From positions 310,001-374,000 of the forward strand of contig NZ_JAGHRJ010000004.1 of the NCBI RefSeq assembly GCF_017743865.1: 64,000 nt of DNA, given 5' to 3'. Shown piece by piece: positions 8,924 through 16,769 of this stretch. The stretch comes from Labrenzia sp. R4_2 (GTDB taxonomy: Bacteria; Pseudomonadota; Alphaproteobacteria; Rhizobiales; Stappiaceae). The notes below the pieces were generated by a model. It made no database searches. It was not told where the DNA came from and was given only the letters and a program-made list of their open reading frames with translations. The position numbers were made by a program, and so were the translations under genes. How positions within the stretch are numbered: position 1 is the stretch's first letter; the number at the start of each line of letters is the position of its first letter.

Positions 8924-10348
8924 TCAGGCCGTAATCGCCTTGAGTTCCAGAAAATCTTCCAAACCAAATTGACCGAATTCGCGGCCGTTGCCGGACTGCT
9001 TGTACCCACCGAAGGGAACGTCGTAGTCAATGCCCGCGCCATTGATATAGACGTTTCCGGCACGCAGTTTTCGGGCGACCCTGCCCGCCCGCTCCGGATC
9101 TCCGGTCTGGATATAGGCTGCCAGACCGTAAGGTGTGTCGTTGGCGATGCGGATTGCGTCTTCTTCCGTCTCAAAAGGCAAGACCGCAAGCACCGGCCCG
9201 AAGATTTCTTCCCGCGCAACATGCATGTCGTTGGAGACGTCCACAAAAATGGTTGGCCGGACGTAGTAGCCGGTTTCCAGCCCTTCAGGCCTTCCCACAC
9301 CGCCGGCAAGCAATTTGGTGCCTTCCTTAATGCCAGCCTCGATATGCCCCTGGATCCGCTCATATTGCAGCTGACTTACGACCGGCCCAATATGGTCTCC
9401 ATCCCGCTCCGGATCGCCGACAGCCGTCTCGCCGGCAAATCGTTCGGCCAACGCGATGACTTCATCGTAGACAGACCGCTCGACCAGTAGCCGGGTTGGC
9501 GCGTCGCAGGACTGGCCCGAGTTGGCAAAACAACCTTCGACCGAAAACCGTACAGCCGTTTCAAGGTCAGCATCGGCAAAGAGAATATTGGCCGACTTGC
9601 CACCGAGTTCCAAAGCGACACGTTTGACGGTCGCTGCTGCATTCTGGGAGACGGACGTCCCGGCCCGTGTCGAACCGGTGAACGACACCATGTCGATATC
9701 GGGGTGTGACGACATTGGAACTCCGATCCCAGGTCCGTCCCCGTTGACCAGATTGAAGACACCTTTGGGGCAGCCGGCCTCGTGCAGGATCTCGGCAAAT
9801 AACATCGCCGAGAGCGGCGCTATTTCGCTCGGTTTCAAGACCATCGTGCATCCAGCGGCAAGTGCTGGTGCGACCTTTGCGGCTATCTGATTGATCGGCC
9901 AGTTCCAAGGTGTAATGAGACCGCAAACACCGATCGGCTCATCTCGCAATGTGCTGCCGCCACGTGGGCTTGGCCGCTCCCATTGATGGGATCTGAGCGC
10001 TTCAAGCGTTGCCTCAAAATGCCCGGAACCTGAAGGTGTCTGCTGTTCACGGGCAAACTTGGCTGGCGCCCCCATTTCAAGGCGGATCGCCTCATCCATG
10101 TCAGCGGACCGGCGATTGTAGATTTCGATGATCCGCTCAAAAAGGTCAACACGCTCTTCAACCGGGCTCTCGCCCCAGGTTTGAAAGGCTGATTTGGCTG
10201 CGGCGACCGCCTTGTTCAGGTCAGCCTCGCCTCCCAAAGAGATAACCGCAACCGGCAGCTCCGTTGCCGGATTGATGACATCGAAGTCTTTGGCTTCAGT
10301 TGGAGCAACCCATTGCCCATCGATATAAAATTGGCGTTTATCAAGCAT
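8924..10348 (-). CDS. NAD(P)-dependent aldehyde dehydrogenase
   Basis: 474-residue ALDH superfamily enzyme oxidising an aldehyde to the acid. Seen in order: the NAD site motif ITPWNWPINQIAAKVAPAL, the catalytic Glu motif ELGGKS, the nucleophile Cys in FANSGQSCDAPTR, and the C-terminal PFGGYKQSGNGREFG. The substrate cannot be told from the sequence; it groups with the broad betaine/medium-chain aldehyde type. It lies 21 bp downstream of a beta-hydroxyacid dehydrogenase on the same strand, so the pair may oxidise an alcohol or hydroxyacid and its semialdehyde in turn. Confidence 0.88.
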   Translation of the reverse strand: MLDKRQFYIDGQWVAPTEAKDFDVINPATELPVAVISLGGEADLNKAVAAAKSAFQTWGESPVEERVDLFERIIEIYNRRSADMDEAIRLEMGAPAKFAREQQTPSGSGHFEATLEALRSHQWERPSPRGGSTLRDEPIGVCGLITPWNWPINQIAAKVAPALAAGCTMVLKPSEIAPLSAMLFAEILHEAGCPKGVFNLVNGDGPGIGVPMSSHPDIDMVSFTGSTRAGTSVSQNAAATVKRVALELGGKSANILFADADLETAVRFSVEGCFANSGQSCDAPTRLLVERSVYDEVIALAERFAGETAVGDPERDGDHIGPVVSQLQYERIQGHIEAGIKEGTKLLAGGVGRPEGLETGYYVRPTIFVDVSNDMHVAREEIFGPVLAVLPFETEEDAIRIANDTPYGLAAYIQTGDPERAGRVARKLRAGNVYINGAGIDYDVPFGGYKQSGNGREFGQFGLEDFLELKAITA

Positions 10349-10369
10349 CTCAGTCAGATCACTCCAGAC

Positions 10370-11344
10370 TCATTCCGCCGCGATGGCGACCGCAGCTGTT
10401 GGTCTGACTTCGTACCCCGGTTCTTCCGGCTCGTCATCTTCCATTTCGGCCGGAAAGCCATCTCCGAGGATCGAAAGTCCTGTCGCATCCTCCAGCCGCT
10501 TGATGATGTTCGGCGACAGCTCGCGGGGACCATAGCGGGAGATGCCATCGGCGAAGATCTGGTTCAACAGGGGTGACAACTCGAGCGGGACGCTGTGTTC
10601 CTCGGCAATCGACTGGAACAATCCGATATCCTTTGCAACAAGATCCATCGTGAAGGAGATATCCCTGGACCCGTTGAGAATAACCTGGCCTTCGGTTTCA
10701 TGCACGAAGGAGGTTCCAGACGAGATCTTGATCGCCTCATAGGCCGTGTTGAGAACCATACCAGCCGCCTTGCAGGTGGTCAGGGCCTCACAGACGGAGA
10801 CAAGGTTCGCGGTTGCCAGATAATTGGTGACCACTTTCAGGATCGAAGCCGACCCGATGTCACCTGTGTGCAGAACCCGGCGTCCCAGCACAGTCAGGAA
10901 CGGCAGGGCCTTTTCAAAGGTCTCCCGGCTACACCCGGCAAAGATCGAGATATTGCCCGTGGCCGCCCGGTGGCATCCGCCGGAAACCGGGCATTCAATC
11001 GCCTCACCACCCTTTTCTGCAACCAATCCAGCAAGCCGTTTGACTTCGCCGGCGTCCGTTGTCGACATTTCCGCCCAAATGGTGCCCGGACCAATGCCTT
11101 CAAGAATACCATCCGGTCCCTCGACAACTGCAGCACAGGCGGCCGGACTTGGCAGACAGGTAATCACAACATCGCAGTCTCCGGCCAGCTGTTTCGGACT
11201 GCGCCCTTTTTTGGTACCAAGCGCGGCAAACTTCGCCATGAGGTTTTCATCGAGATCAAGGACCGTGAGATCAAAACCATTGCGCAAGATGCTGCCAGCC
11301 AGTTTGCCGCCAACATTGCCAAGACCGATAAACCCTACATGCAT
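10370..11344 (-). CDS. NAD(P)-dependent beta-hydroxyacid dehydrogenase (3-hydroxyisobutyrate dehydrogenase family)
   Basis: 324 residues. The N-terminal Rossmann motif is GLGNVGG, followed by VITCLPSP, the substrate-binding PVSGGCHRA and the helix with the catalytic Lys (SASILKVVTNYLA). The C-terminal about 45 residues are an acidic, Ala-rich extension beyond the usual family length (about 290). It is first in a two-gene operon with the aldehyde dehydrogenase; GGAGAGGCGGAC precedes the ATG. Exact substrate unknown. Confidence 0.85.
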   Translation of the reverse strand: MHVGFIGLGNVGGKLAGSILRNGFDLTVLDLDENLMAKFAALGTKKGRSPKQLAGDCDVVITCLPSPAACAAVVEGPDGILEGIGPGTIWAEMSTTDAGEVKRLAGLVAEKGGEAIECPVSGGCHRAATGNISIFAGCSRETFEKALPFLTVLGRRVLHTGDIGSASILKVVTNYLATANLVSVCEALTTCKAAGMVLNTAYEAIKISSGTSFVHETEGQVILNGSRDISFTMDLVAKDIGLFQSIAEEHSVPLELSPLLNQIFADGISRYGPRELSPNIIKRLEDATGLSILGDGFPAEMEDDEPEEPGYEVRPTAAVAIAAE

Positions 11345-11400
11345 GTCCGCCTCTCCGAAGTTACAAGGCCAATTCAGATGGCGGAGAGGATCCCTGAGTC

Positions 11401-11421
11401 ATTCGAAAAAGGAAAACGAAT
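11401..11421. promoter_or_regulatory. Candidate LysR-type operator in divergent promoter
   Basis: ATTCG (11401-11405) and CGAAT (11417-11421) form an inverted repeat with an 11-base spacer, the T-N11-A arrangement typical of LysR regulators. It lies in the 118-bp gap between the minus-strand dehydrogenase operon and the plus-strand lysR gene, 42 bp before the regulator start. Confidence 0.55.
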
Positions 11422-11462
11422 AAATAGATGGACATTACTTCGAAAAATTTATCAATAAGAAG

Positions 11463-12338
11463 ATGTCCAGTCTTCCAAATCTGATGTGGCTCAGAAGCTT
11501 CGAAACAGCCGCCCGGCTCGGTAGTTTCACAGCGGCCGCCGATGACCTGGGCCTGACCCAGGCCGCCGTCAGCACACATATCCGCAATCTGGAGAGCCAG
11601 CTTGGGCATGCCCTGTTTCTCCGCTCAACGCGCAAACTCGCTCTGACCGAAATCGGAAAGGCCTATTTGCCCTCCGTGCGCAAGGCGATTGACGAGCTGA
11701 GCTTGTCAACGGCAGGTCTGTTCGGGGCACGCCAGTCCGGGACTGTCACCCTGCGGGCACCAATCTCCACAACGGTTCTGGTGGTCGCGCCGCAGCTGCC
11801 CGCATTTTTGGAGCAACATCCGACTATCAAGGTTCGCCTCCTGTCTGCCATCTGGGCAGAGACGGTTTTGGAGACCGAGGTCGATATCGACATTCGACTT
11901 GGTATCGGCAAATGGCCAGACGGCCACGCAGACCTTCTGGCAAGAGACACGATCATTCCCGTCTGCGCCCCCTTGCTTGCCGAAGACATAGACACGCCCG
12001 CAGCGCTTCTGGCGACACCGCTCATCCACATTCTAGGTTTTGAAGATCACTGGGACCGGTACTTTGAAGAATGCGGCCTGGAACGCCCAAAGGGGCAGCG
12101 GCTTGTTACTCTCGACACCACGCTTGCAGCTGTTGAACTGGCAGCAGCAGGTGCCGGGGTTGCTCTCATCCTGGAGCGGGCTGCGATCCGGTTGGAAGAG
12201 ACTGGGCGGCTCAAAATTCCCTTGGACATTCGTATTCCGCTCGGACAAGACCACTACCTTGTGGAACGGGATCATTCGGCAAGAACACGTCCCGAGGTGG
12301 AGACGGTGAAAGACTGGCTGAGGACGATCCTCACGTAG
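11463..12338 (+). CDS. LysR-family transcriptional regulator (GcvA-like)
   Basis: 291 residues. The N-terminal winged helix-turn-helix (FETAARLGSFTAAADDLGLTQAAVS) and linker are followed by a substrate-binding domain of the GcvA/AmpR group (the region around WPDGHADLLARD). It is divergent from the hydroxyacid/aldehyde dehydrogenase pair with a LysR-type box in between, so it probably controls that pair. The effector is unknown. It ends 6 bp from the convergent SoxT-like gene. Confidence 0.88.
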   Translation: MSSLPNLMWLRSFETAARLGSFTAAADDLGLTQAAVSTHIRNLESQLGHALFLRSTRKLALTEIGKAYLPSVRKAIDELSLSTAGLFGARQSGTVTLRAPISTTVLVVAPQLPAFLEQHPTIKVRLLSAIWAETVLETEVDIDIRLGIGKWPDGHADLLARDTIIPVCAPLLAEDIDTPAALLATPLIHILGFEDHWDRYFEECGLERPKGQRLVTLDTTLAAVELAAAGAGVALILERAAIRLEETGRLKIPLDIRIPLGQDHYLVERDHSARTRPEVETVKDWLRTILT

Positions 12339-12344
12339 CCTTGC

Positions 12345-13433
12345 TTAGGACGTTCCGACGACCGGCTGGGCTGGGGCGGTCTTGGCCGCACGACCATTCA
12401 ATGCAAAGTCGGTCAATCCCGCAGATAGCCAGATCGCCGAGAGCGTAATCCATGCAGTCATCGCGAAAACAGAGGCCCCGGTGATACCCGCGCCAACGGC
12501 ACACCCGCCTGCCAGCATACCGCCAAAGCCCATTAGCGCGGCTCCGGCACCATAGCGGGCCATAGACCGGCCACCTTCAAAACCTTGAAGCTCCAGTTCG
12601 CGGGAAGAAAGTGCCGCGAGGAACGAGCCGGCAAAAACGCCGGGAACAAGCCCGATTCCAAAATCGAGCGCAGACTGCGCGGGCGACAAGAACAGCATCA
12701 GCGTATCAGCCGAGGGGCCGGTAAAGGTGATGCCCTCGATCTGCACCGGCTCGAACGCCTGACTGGCAACGGAAGCCGTGAACCACCATGCGAGCGGTAC
12801 GGCGAGCCCCGCTCCGCACGCTGCAATTGCTTGCCAAAGGGGTGTTTTGGCCTTGATCGCAATCACAATTCCGGCGCCCAACCAAAGCAATGCAAAACCA
12901 AGTACGACTGTCTGCGACAGCCCTAAATGTGCAATCAAATCATTCCCGCCGATGTCCGCAGTTGTCCAGAGCCCAGCGAACCATTCGCGCAAGGGTTTCA
13001 AGATACCCCTCAGGCTGGCTTGGGCAATCACCGCAAAGACCAGTCCGGACAGAAGCGCCCGCAAGTTGCCGGTCGCAGAGAGGACGAGAAGCCGGCTGGC
13101 GCATCCTCTGGCCAAGACCATTCCAATGCCAAACATCACGCCGCCCAACGCTGCGCCTGAGAGACTTTGCGGAGAGGCGAGTTGACGGGCTTCTTGCGAT
13201 GGCACTTCGCCGAAGCCAACAAGCAGCTGCGTTCCAAGAAGTGCTGCGGAGAACGCGAACAGCCAGATTGATAAACGAACCCCAAAAACACCGTGCACAA
13301 AGTCAAGCGCTGCGGCCCTCAGACAGAACCGGCTTTGCTGTGCGAACCCGCCAAACAATGCACCGGACAGAAAGCCGCCCGCAGTCAAAATCGCAGGTTC
13401 TGAAAATCGATCCAGAAAGTAGGTCAAATCCAT
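12345..13433 (-). CDS. YeeE/YedE (SoxT-like) sulfur-compound transporter, copy 1
   Basis: 362-residue polytopic membrane protein (about nine hydrophobic segments). Two family repeats are seen, each with a conserved Cys in a glycine-rich helix: MVLARGCASRLLVL and MLAGGCAVGAGITG. The YeeE/YedE family includes the thiosulfate importer TsuA; SoxT proteins in sox loci are members. It sits beside a SoxH-like hydrolase, and a second copy flanks that gene on the other side. The likely role is moving thiosulfate or a related sulfur species for sensing or oxidation. Confidence 0.82.
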   Translation of the reverse strand: MDLTYFLDRFSEPAILTAGGFLSGALFGGFAQQSRFCLRAAALDFVHGVFGVRLSIWLFAFSAALLGTQLLVGFGEVPSQEARQLASPQSLSGAALGGVMFGIGMVLARGCASRLLVLSATGNLRALLSGLVFAVIAQASLRGILKPLREWFAGLWTTADIGGNDLIAHLGLSQTVVLGFALLWLGAGIVIAIKAKTPLWQAIAACGAGLAVPLAWWFTASVASQAFEPVQIEGITFTGPSADTLMLFLSPAQSALDFGIGLVPGVFAGSFLAALSSRELELQGFEGGRSMARYGAGAALMGFGGMLAGGCAVGAGITGASVFAMTAWITLSAIWLSAGLTDFALNGRAAKTAPAQPVVGTS

Positions 13434-13524
13434 CGCGGTCCGCCTTTCAGCCGATGTTGGATCCGCAACACTTGCCTGCCTCTTTCCCCATTTGCATTGA
13501 CGTTTCTCAAGTAAACATAGATAA

Positions 13525-13540
13525 ATTCATAAATTTGAAT
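13525..13540. promoter_or_regulatory. ATTC-N8-GAAT palindrome, candidate sulfur-responsive ArsR operator
   Basis: ATTC (13525-13528), eight bases, GAAT (13537-13540), in the divergent promoter between the SoxT-like gene and the metallo-hydrolase. ATTC-N8-GAAT is the arm structure reported for BigR/SqrR-type repressors, and the SoxR encoded 2.3 kb away is of that type. The adjoining 9-mer TTTGAATAT recurs in the soxS-soxV spacer at 16719-16727. Confidence 0.45.
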
Positions 13541-13556
13541 ATGTGGAGGATTAAGC

Positions 13557-14495
13557 ATGCCGGTTGCCTTGAAAGAACACCCCTCGCGCCGCCTTTTGTT
13601 AAAAGCCGGACTCGGCATAGGAGCAGCTGCGATCACGGGCCTCCGCGCTTCCTTTGCAGCCTCGGACCCGATAAAACTTGGCGGCAATGAAGTCAGCGTC
13701 ATTTCTGACGGCAACTTAAGCCTCCCGATGAATTTTCTTCTGCCTGAGCAAAGCCCGGAGGAGATAGAGGCCCTTTTCAAACCTCATGGTTTGCCAACCG
13801 ATACAGCATCTCCGGACTGTAACATCACCCTTCTGCGCCAGGACGATCGGCTTGTTCTCTTCGATGCAGGCGCCGGAGCCAACTTCCAGCCCAGCGCAGG
13901 CGAGCTGCTGGCCGGTCTCGAAGAGGCTGGCATTGATCCTTCAGACGTGACCGATGTGATCTTCACCCATGCGCACCCGGATCATCTCTGGGGCATTCTC
14001 GATGATTTTGACGACGTGCTTTACTCGGAAGCCACGCTCTGGGTGCCGCAAGCTGAATGGGACTATTGGCGCGCCGATGACACGCTGGCGAAGACACCGG
14101 AAGCCCGCAAGAGCTTCGTCGTCGGGGCCCAAGCACGCTTTGAGGCCATCGAAGACCAGGTACAAATGGTCACTCCGGGAATGGAGGTTATCCCTGGTGT
14201 TGAAGCTGTCGACACGTCCGGTCATACGCCGGGTCACATGTCGTATATGATCCATGGAGATGGCGAATCCGTTCTGGTCGTGGGGGATGCAATCACCAAT
14301 TCAGTGATTTCTTTCGAGAAGCCCGACTGGGTGTCCGGATCGGATCAGGACCCGCAAAAGGGTATCCAAACCCGAAAGGCTCTTCTGGATCGCCTGGCCA
14401 CGGACCAAACGCAAGTGATCGGCTTTCATCTGCCGGACATGGGCATCGGCCGGGTCGAGCGCACAGGTTCGGCTTACAAGTTCGTGGCGGGCTAA
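13557..14495 (+). CDS. Exported metallo-beta-lactamase-fold hydrolase (SoxH-like)
   Basis: 312 residues. A Tat signal (SRRLLLKAG, hydrophobic core, cut near SFAAS) places it in the periplasm. Zinc ligands are seen in THAHPDHLWG, in the SGHTPGHMSYM motif and in the VGDAITN strand. SoxG and SoxH of Paracoccus sox clusters are exported hydrolases of this fold; their reaction is not settled. It lies between two SoxT-like transporters and upstream of soxRS, so involvement in handling periplasmic sulfur compounds is likely. RBS GGAGG precedes the ATG. Confidence 0.8.
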   Translation: MPVALKEHPSRRLLLKAGLGIGAAAITGLRASFAASDPIKLGGNEVSVISDGNLSLPMNFLLPEQSPEEIEALFKPHGLPTDTASPDCNITLLRQDDRLVLFDAGAGANFQPSAGELLAGLEEAGIDPSDVTDVIFTHAHPDHLWGILDDFDDVLYSEATLWVPQAEWDYWRADDTLAKTPEARKSFVVGAQARFEAIEDQVQMVTPGMEVIPGVEAVDTSGHTPGHMSYMIHGDGESVLVVGDAITNSVISFEKPDWVSGSDQDPQKGIQTRKALLDRLATDQTQVIGFHLPDMGIGRVERTGSAYKFVAG

Positions 14496-14507
14496 AGCTG
14501 CGAAGCC

Positions 14508-14562
14508 GCCCCGGCCTTGAGCCGGGGCCTCAATAGTGGTCCCGGCTCAAGACCGGGACTGC
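14508..14562. repeat. Double-hairpin palindromic repeat, copy 2 (inverted relative to copy 1)
   Basis: CCCCGGC (14509-14515) with GCCGGGG (14521-14527), then GTCCCGG (14539-14545) with CCGGGAC (14553-14559). The reverse complement reads almost the same as 8828-8893, apart from a shorter, different spacer. It lies between the convergent metallo-hydrolase and YeeE genes. Confidence 0.75.
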
Positions 14563-14587
14563 ACTAATCCGTAGAACTCTGCTGCCG

Positions 14588-15694
14588 CTATTCCGCTGGA
14601 TGACGATGATCGGCGCCATCACTCCGCCGGAAAGCCGCGAGGGCTGAGCCTTCGACGAGCCACGCCAGACCAACCCGGGCGCCGAATGCCATGGACAGCA
14701 TCACGATCGGTGCCGAGATCGCCATGGTCGAGAAACCCGTAATGCCCTGCCCAACGGTGCAGCCCATCGCGAAAACACCGCCGATGCCCATGAGTGTACC
14801 GCCAAGAATGTGACGTCCGAGTTCCCGGGCATCATCACAGGCTTCCCAGCGGATATCGCGTTTCCAGAGAGCTGCAAGAACCGCACCAGTCAGCGTGCCC
14901 GCAACAAGTCCGACACCATAGTCGGGCCAAACACCGGTGTAGGTGATCAGCTGTAAAATGCTGTCTCCGACAGGCACAACGAAGGACCCTGCCTCGATCT
15001 GTACCGGATCAAAGGAATTTGCGGCTACGTAGGTTGTAGCCCACCAGCCGAAGGGGATGACCAGACCGATTGCTACGGCAGAGGCAATTTTTGTCCTGGC
15101 ACCGCGATAGGCACTGTCCTTGAATATCCAGCCCAATCCAAACGCAACCATGAGAAGCGCGACCAGCCACCGCAGATCGAAACCGGCCAGACTGGAGACA
15201 ATATCGCCCATGGACTGACTTCCAGCGGCGGTGAAGGTAATCATTTGATCATCAACCAACGGCACCCGAATGATGCCGACGATCCCGCGCTGCGCGGCCA
15301 ATGCGGCCAGTCCGATGACAGTCAGAACCACCAGAGCTCTGAGACTGCCGCCACCAAGGCGCAGCACGGCGCCAAACCCGCACGTGCCAACCAGGGCCAT
15401 GCCGAGGCCAAACATCGCCCCACCGAGAACCGCGCCGGTCCAAGGAAACCCCGGATCGAGATAAAAGGACGCTCCAGTGTCGGCGAGACCGAATGCGACA
15501 AGCACCTGCGTTCCGATTAAGGCAACCACGGCTGCAAGCACCCAGGTTCTGAGCCCGGAACTGTCTCCGGCATACCAGTGGCGCTCCAGCGCGGACAGAG
15601 TGCAAAAATGTGTGGCGCGGCCAATAAATCCAAGAACGCATCCGGCAAGAACGCCGAATACAGGCAATATTAGCGTTAGGTCTAATTCAGGCAT
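14588..15694 (-). CDS. YeeE/YedE (SoxT-like) sulfur-compound transporter, copy 2
   Basis: 368 residues, multi-spanning, with the two family motifs MALVGTCGFGAVLRLGGG and VFAMGCTVGQGITGFS; both conserved cysteines are present. It is clearly a paralogue of the gene at 12345-13433 but well diverged, so the two may carry different sulfur species. It follows soxS-soxR on the same strand and is preceded by a leader with several possible hairpins, unlike copy 1, suggesting RNA-level control. Confidence 0.82.
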   Translation of the reverse strand: MPELDLTLILPVFGVLAGCVLGFIGRATHFCTLSALERHWYAGDSSGLRTWVLAAVVALIGTQVLVAFGLADTGASFYLDPGFPWTGAVLGGAMFGLGMALVGTCGFGAVLRLGGGSLRALVVLTVIGLAALAAQRGIVGIIRVPLVDDQMITFTAAGSQSMGDIVSSLAGFDLRWLVALLMVAFGLGWIFKDSAYRGARTKIASAVAIGLVIPFGWWATTYVAANSFDPVQIEAGSFVVPVGDSILQLITYTGVWPDYGVGLVAGTLTGAVLAALWKRDIRWEACDDARELGRHILGGTLMGIGGVFAMGCTVGQGITGFSTMAISAPIVMLSMAFGARVGLAWLVEGSALAAFRRSDGADHRHPAE

Positions 15695-15777
15695 TGTTGG
15701 CTGCCGTTACCGGCCCCTCGTCGCGTCCCCCCAAAGGCCACTCTCCGGTGGCTCTTTTTAGAGAGTAGCAAGGGGGA
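15695..15777 (-). promoter_or_regulatory. Structured 5' leader of the second YeeE/YedE gene, riboswitch-like
   Basis: Read on the minus strand, the leader can form: UCCCCC (15777-15772) with GGGGGA; a GCCAC hairpin with loop CGGAGA and GUGGC; and GCCG-GUAA-CGGC, a GNRA-capped hairpin 9 bases before the ATG. ACUCUC can pair instead with GAGAGU, which excludes the GCCAC hairpin. The G-rich stretch and alternative pairings are unusual for this window. Alphaproteobacterial cis-RNA motifs linked to sulfur genes (for example sul1) are known; membership is untested. Confidence 0.5.
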
Positions 15778-15832
15778 TAAGGCTCTTCAACGCTCAAGCG
15801 TGCTGCAATGCACGCGGCAGCATAGTCCACGC

Positions 15833-16192
15833 TTACTGATTATCGCTGGGCTGCGGACGCACGTCCTTGCAGAAGAGATCATACAAGGTGGAGATGATGG
15901 AGCTCACCTCATCATCAACAAGACTATAGTATATCATCCGGCCTTCCCGCCGCGTCTGGACAAGCCCCTCCAGACGCAATCGGGCGAGCTGCTGAGACAC
16001 AGCAGCCTGTGGCACAGTGAGGATATCTTCTAGTTCTGAAACAGATTTCTCGCCTTCAGACAGTAGGCACAGGATCACAAGACGCACTTCATGCGACAGT
16101 GCTTTCAAAAGATCACTTGCCTTGCGCGCCTGACCCATCAACTGGTCAAAGTCTTCGGCGCTCATATCCTTGTTGAAGACGGGCAGGTTCAT
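15833..16192 (-). CDS. soxR: SoxR, ArsR-family dithiol repressor of sulfur oxidation genes
   Basis: 119 residues from the ATG at 16192 (the frame is open further, to a TTG at 16282, but the shorter form matches the family length). A winged helix-turn-helix (VSELEDILTVPQAAVSQQLARL) is flanked by cysteines C42 (VILCLLSEGEKS) and C108 (YDLFCKD), at nearly the same positions as the sulfane-sulfur-sensing pair of SqrR/BigR. SoxR represses sox genes until thiosulfate or sulfide is present. It lies downstream of soxS and opposite soxVW, the Paracoccus order. Confidence 0.85.
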   Translation of the reverse strand: MNLPVFNKDMSAEDFDQLMGQARKASDLLKALSHEVRLVILCLLSEGEKSVSELEDILTVPQAAVSQQLARLRLEGLVQTRREGRMIYYSLVDDEVSSIISTLYDLFCKDVRPQPSDNQ

Positions 16193-16285
16193 CGAACGTT
16201 TCAGTATCCGTACAGGTTCAGCGAAACTATTGCAGCGCAGCAATTCTGCGCTCATTCGGGTAGATGATGCAAGTGGCAGCAATAA

Positions 16286-16675
16286 TCAACTGCCGCTTTT
16301 TCTGTGCTCCTCCAGTTTGTCAAGCATATCGCCGAGCAGTGGCCAGAAAAAATGCTCACCGGGATACCCGCGGAGCCGTGCGATCTCCTTGCCATCTTCA
16401 ACAAGAATGAAAGTCGGTGTCAGGCGTTCCCGTTGAACGTTTCCCAGATCTTCCGGCCAGCCGTCCGTGATATCCACACGGCGTAAGGGAGCACGTTTGC
16501 CCTCATCGGTTTTCGGATAGGCAACGCCGATCTCTTCATTCCAGACCATGCACCAGGAACACCCCGGTTGTTCAACCATGATCAATTCCGCTGCACTTCC
16601 GGACGTTGGAAGCGCAGCAAGTCCGGCAAAAAAGGCGCTCGCAACCAGCGCTCTCACAACATTCAAACGACGCAC
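16286..16675 (-). CDS. soxS: SoxS, periplasmic thioredoxin-like protein
   Basis: 129 residues starting at GTG 16675, 9 bases after GGAGA; an upstream ATG at 16741 would add a non-signal-like stretch. A signal peptide (VVRALVASAFFAGLAALPTSGSA) is followed by a thioredoxin fold with active-site C39-x-x-C42 (QPGCSWC) and a cis-Pro loop (LTPTFIL). In Paracoccus, SoxS keeps the SoxY carrier cysteine reduced and so activates thiosulfate oxidation. It is the first gene before soxR, divergent from soxV. Confidence 0.85.
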   Translation of the reverse strand: MRRLNVVRALVASAFFAGLAALPTSGSAAELIMVEQPGCSWCMVWNEEIGVAYPKTDEGKRAPLRRVDITDGWPEDLGNVQRERLTPTFILVEDGKEIARLRGYPGEHFFWPLLGDMLDKLEEHRKSGS

Positions 16676-16700
16676 TTGCCATTCTCCGTGTTTTCTGTGA

Positions 16701-16717
16701 TTGCAATATATATGACT
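16701..16717. promoter_or_regulatory. Candidate SoxR operator in the soxS-soxV spacer
   Basis: TTGCAATATATATGACT shares 11 of 17 positions with the perfect palindrome in the soxW-soxX spacer (18160-18176), including TTGCA and TATG. In other bacteria SoxR is known to bind exactly these two spacers. The region 16700-16745 is very AT-rich, as expected for overlapping divergent promoters. The TTTGAATAT 9-mer at 16719-16727 is a second possible contact. Confidence 0.45.
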
Positions 16718-16769
16718 TTTTGAATATTTTAAACAAAACACAAAGTCGTCATGTCTGGGAGGACACTTT

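Noticed and set aside
8855..9490. 211-codon plus-strand frame after the cox cluster
   Set aside because: It overlaps the end of the aldehyde dehydrogenase gene, whose catalytic motifs are on the opposite strand; its start lies in the palindromic repeat.
15736..15757. Plus-strand terminator (GCCAC hairpin followed by TCTTTTT)
   Set aside because: No plus-strand gene is upstream; both neighbours are on the minus strand, so the hairpin is better read as part of the minus-strand leader of the YeeE gene.
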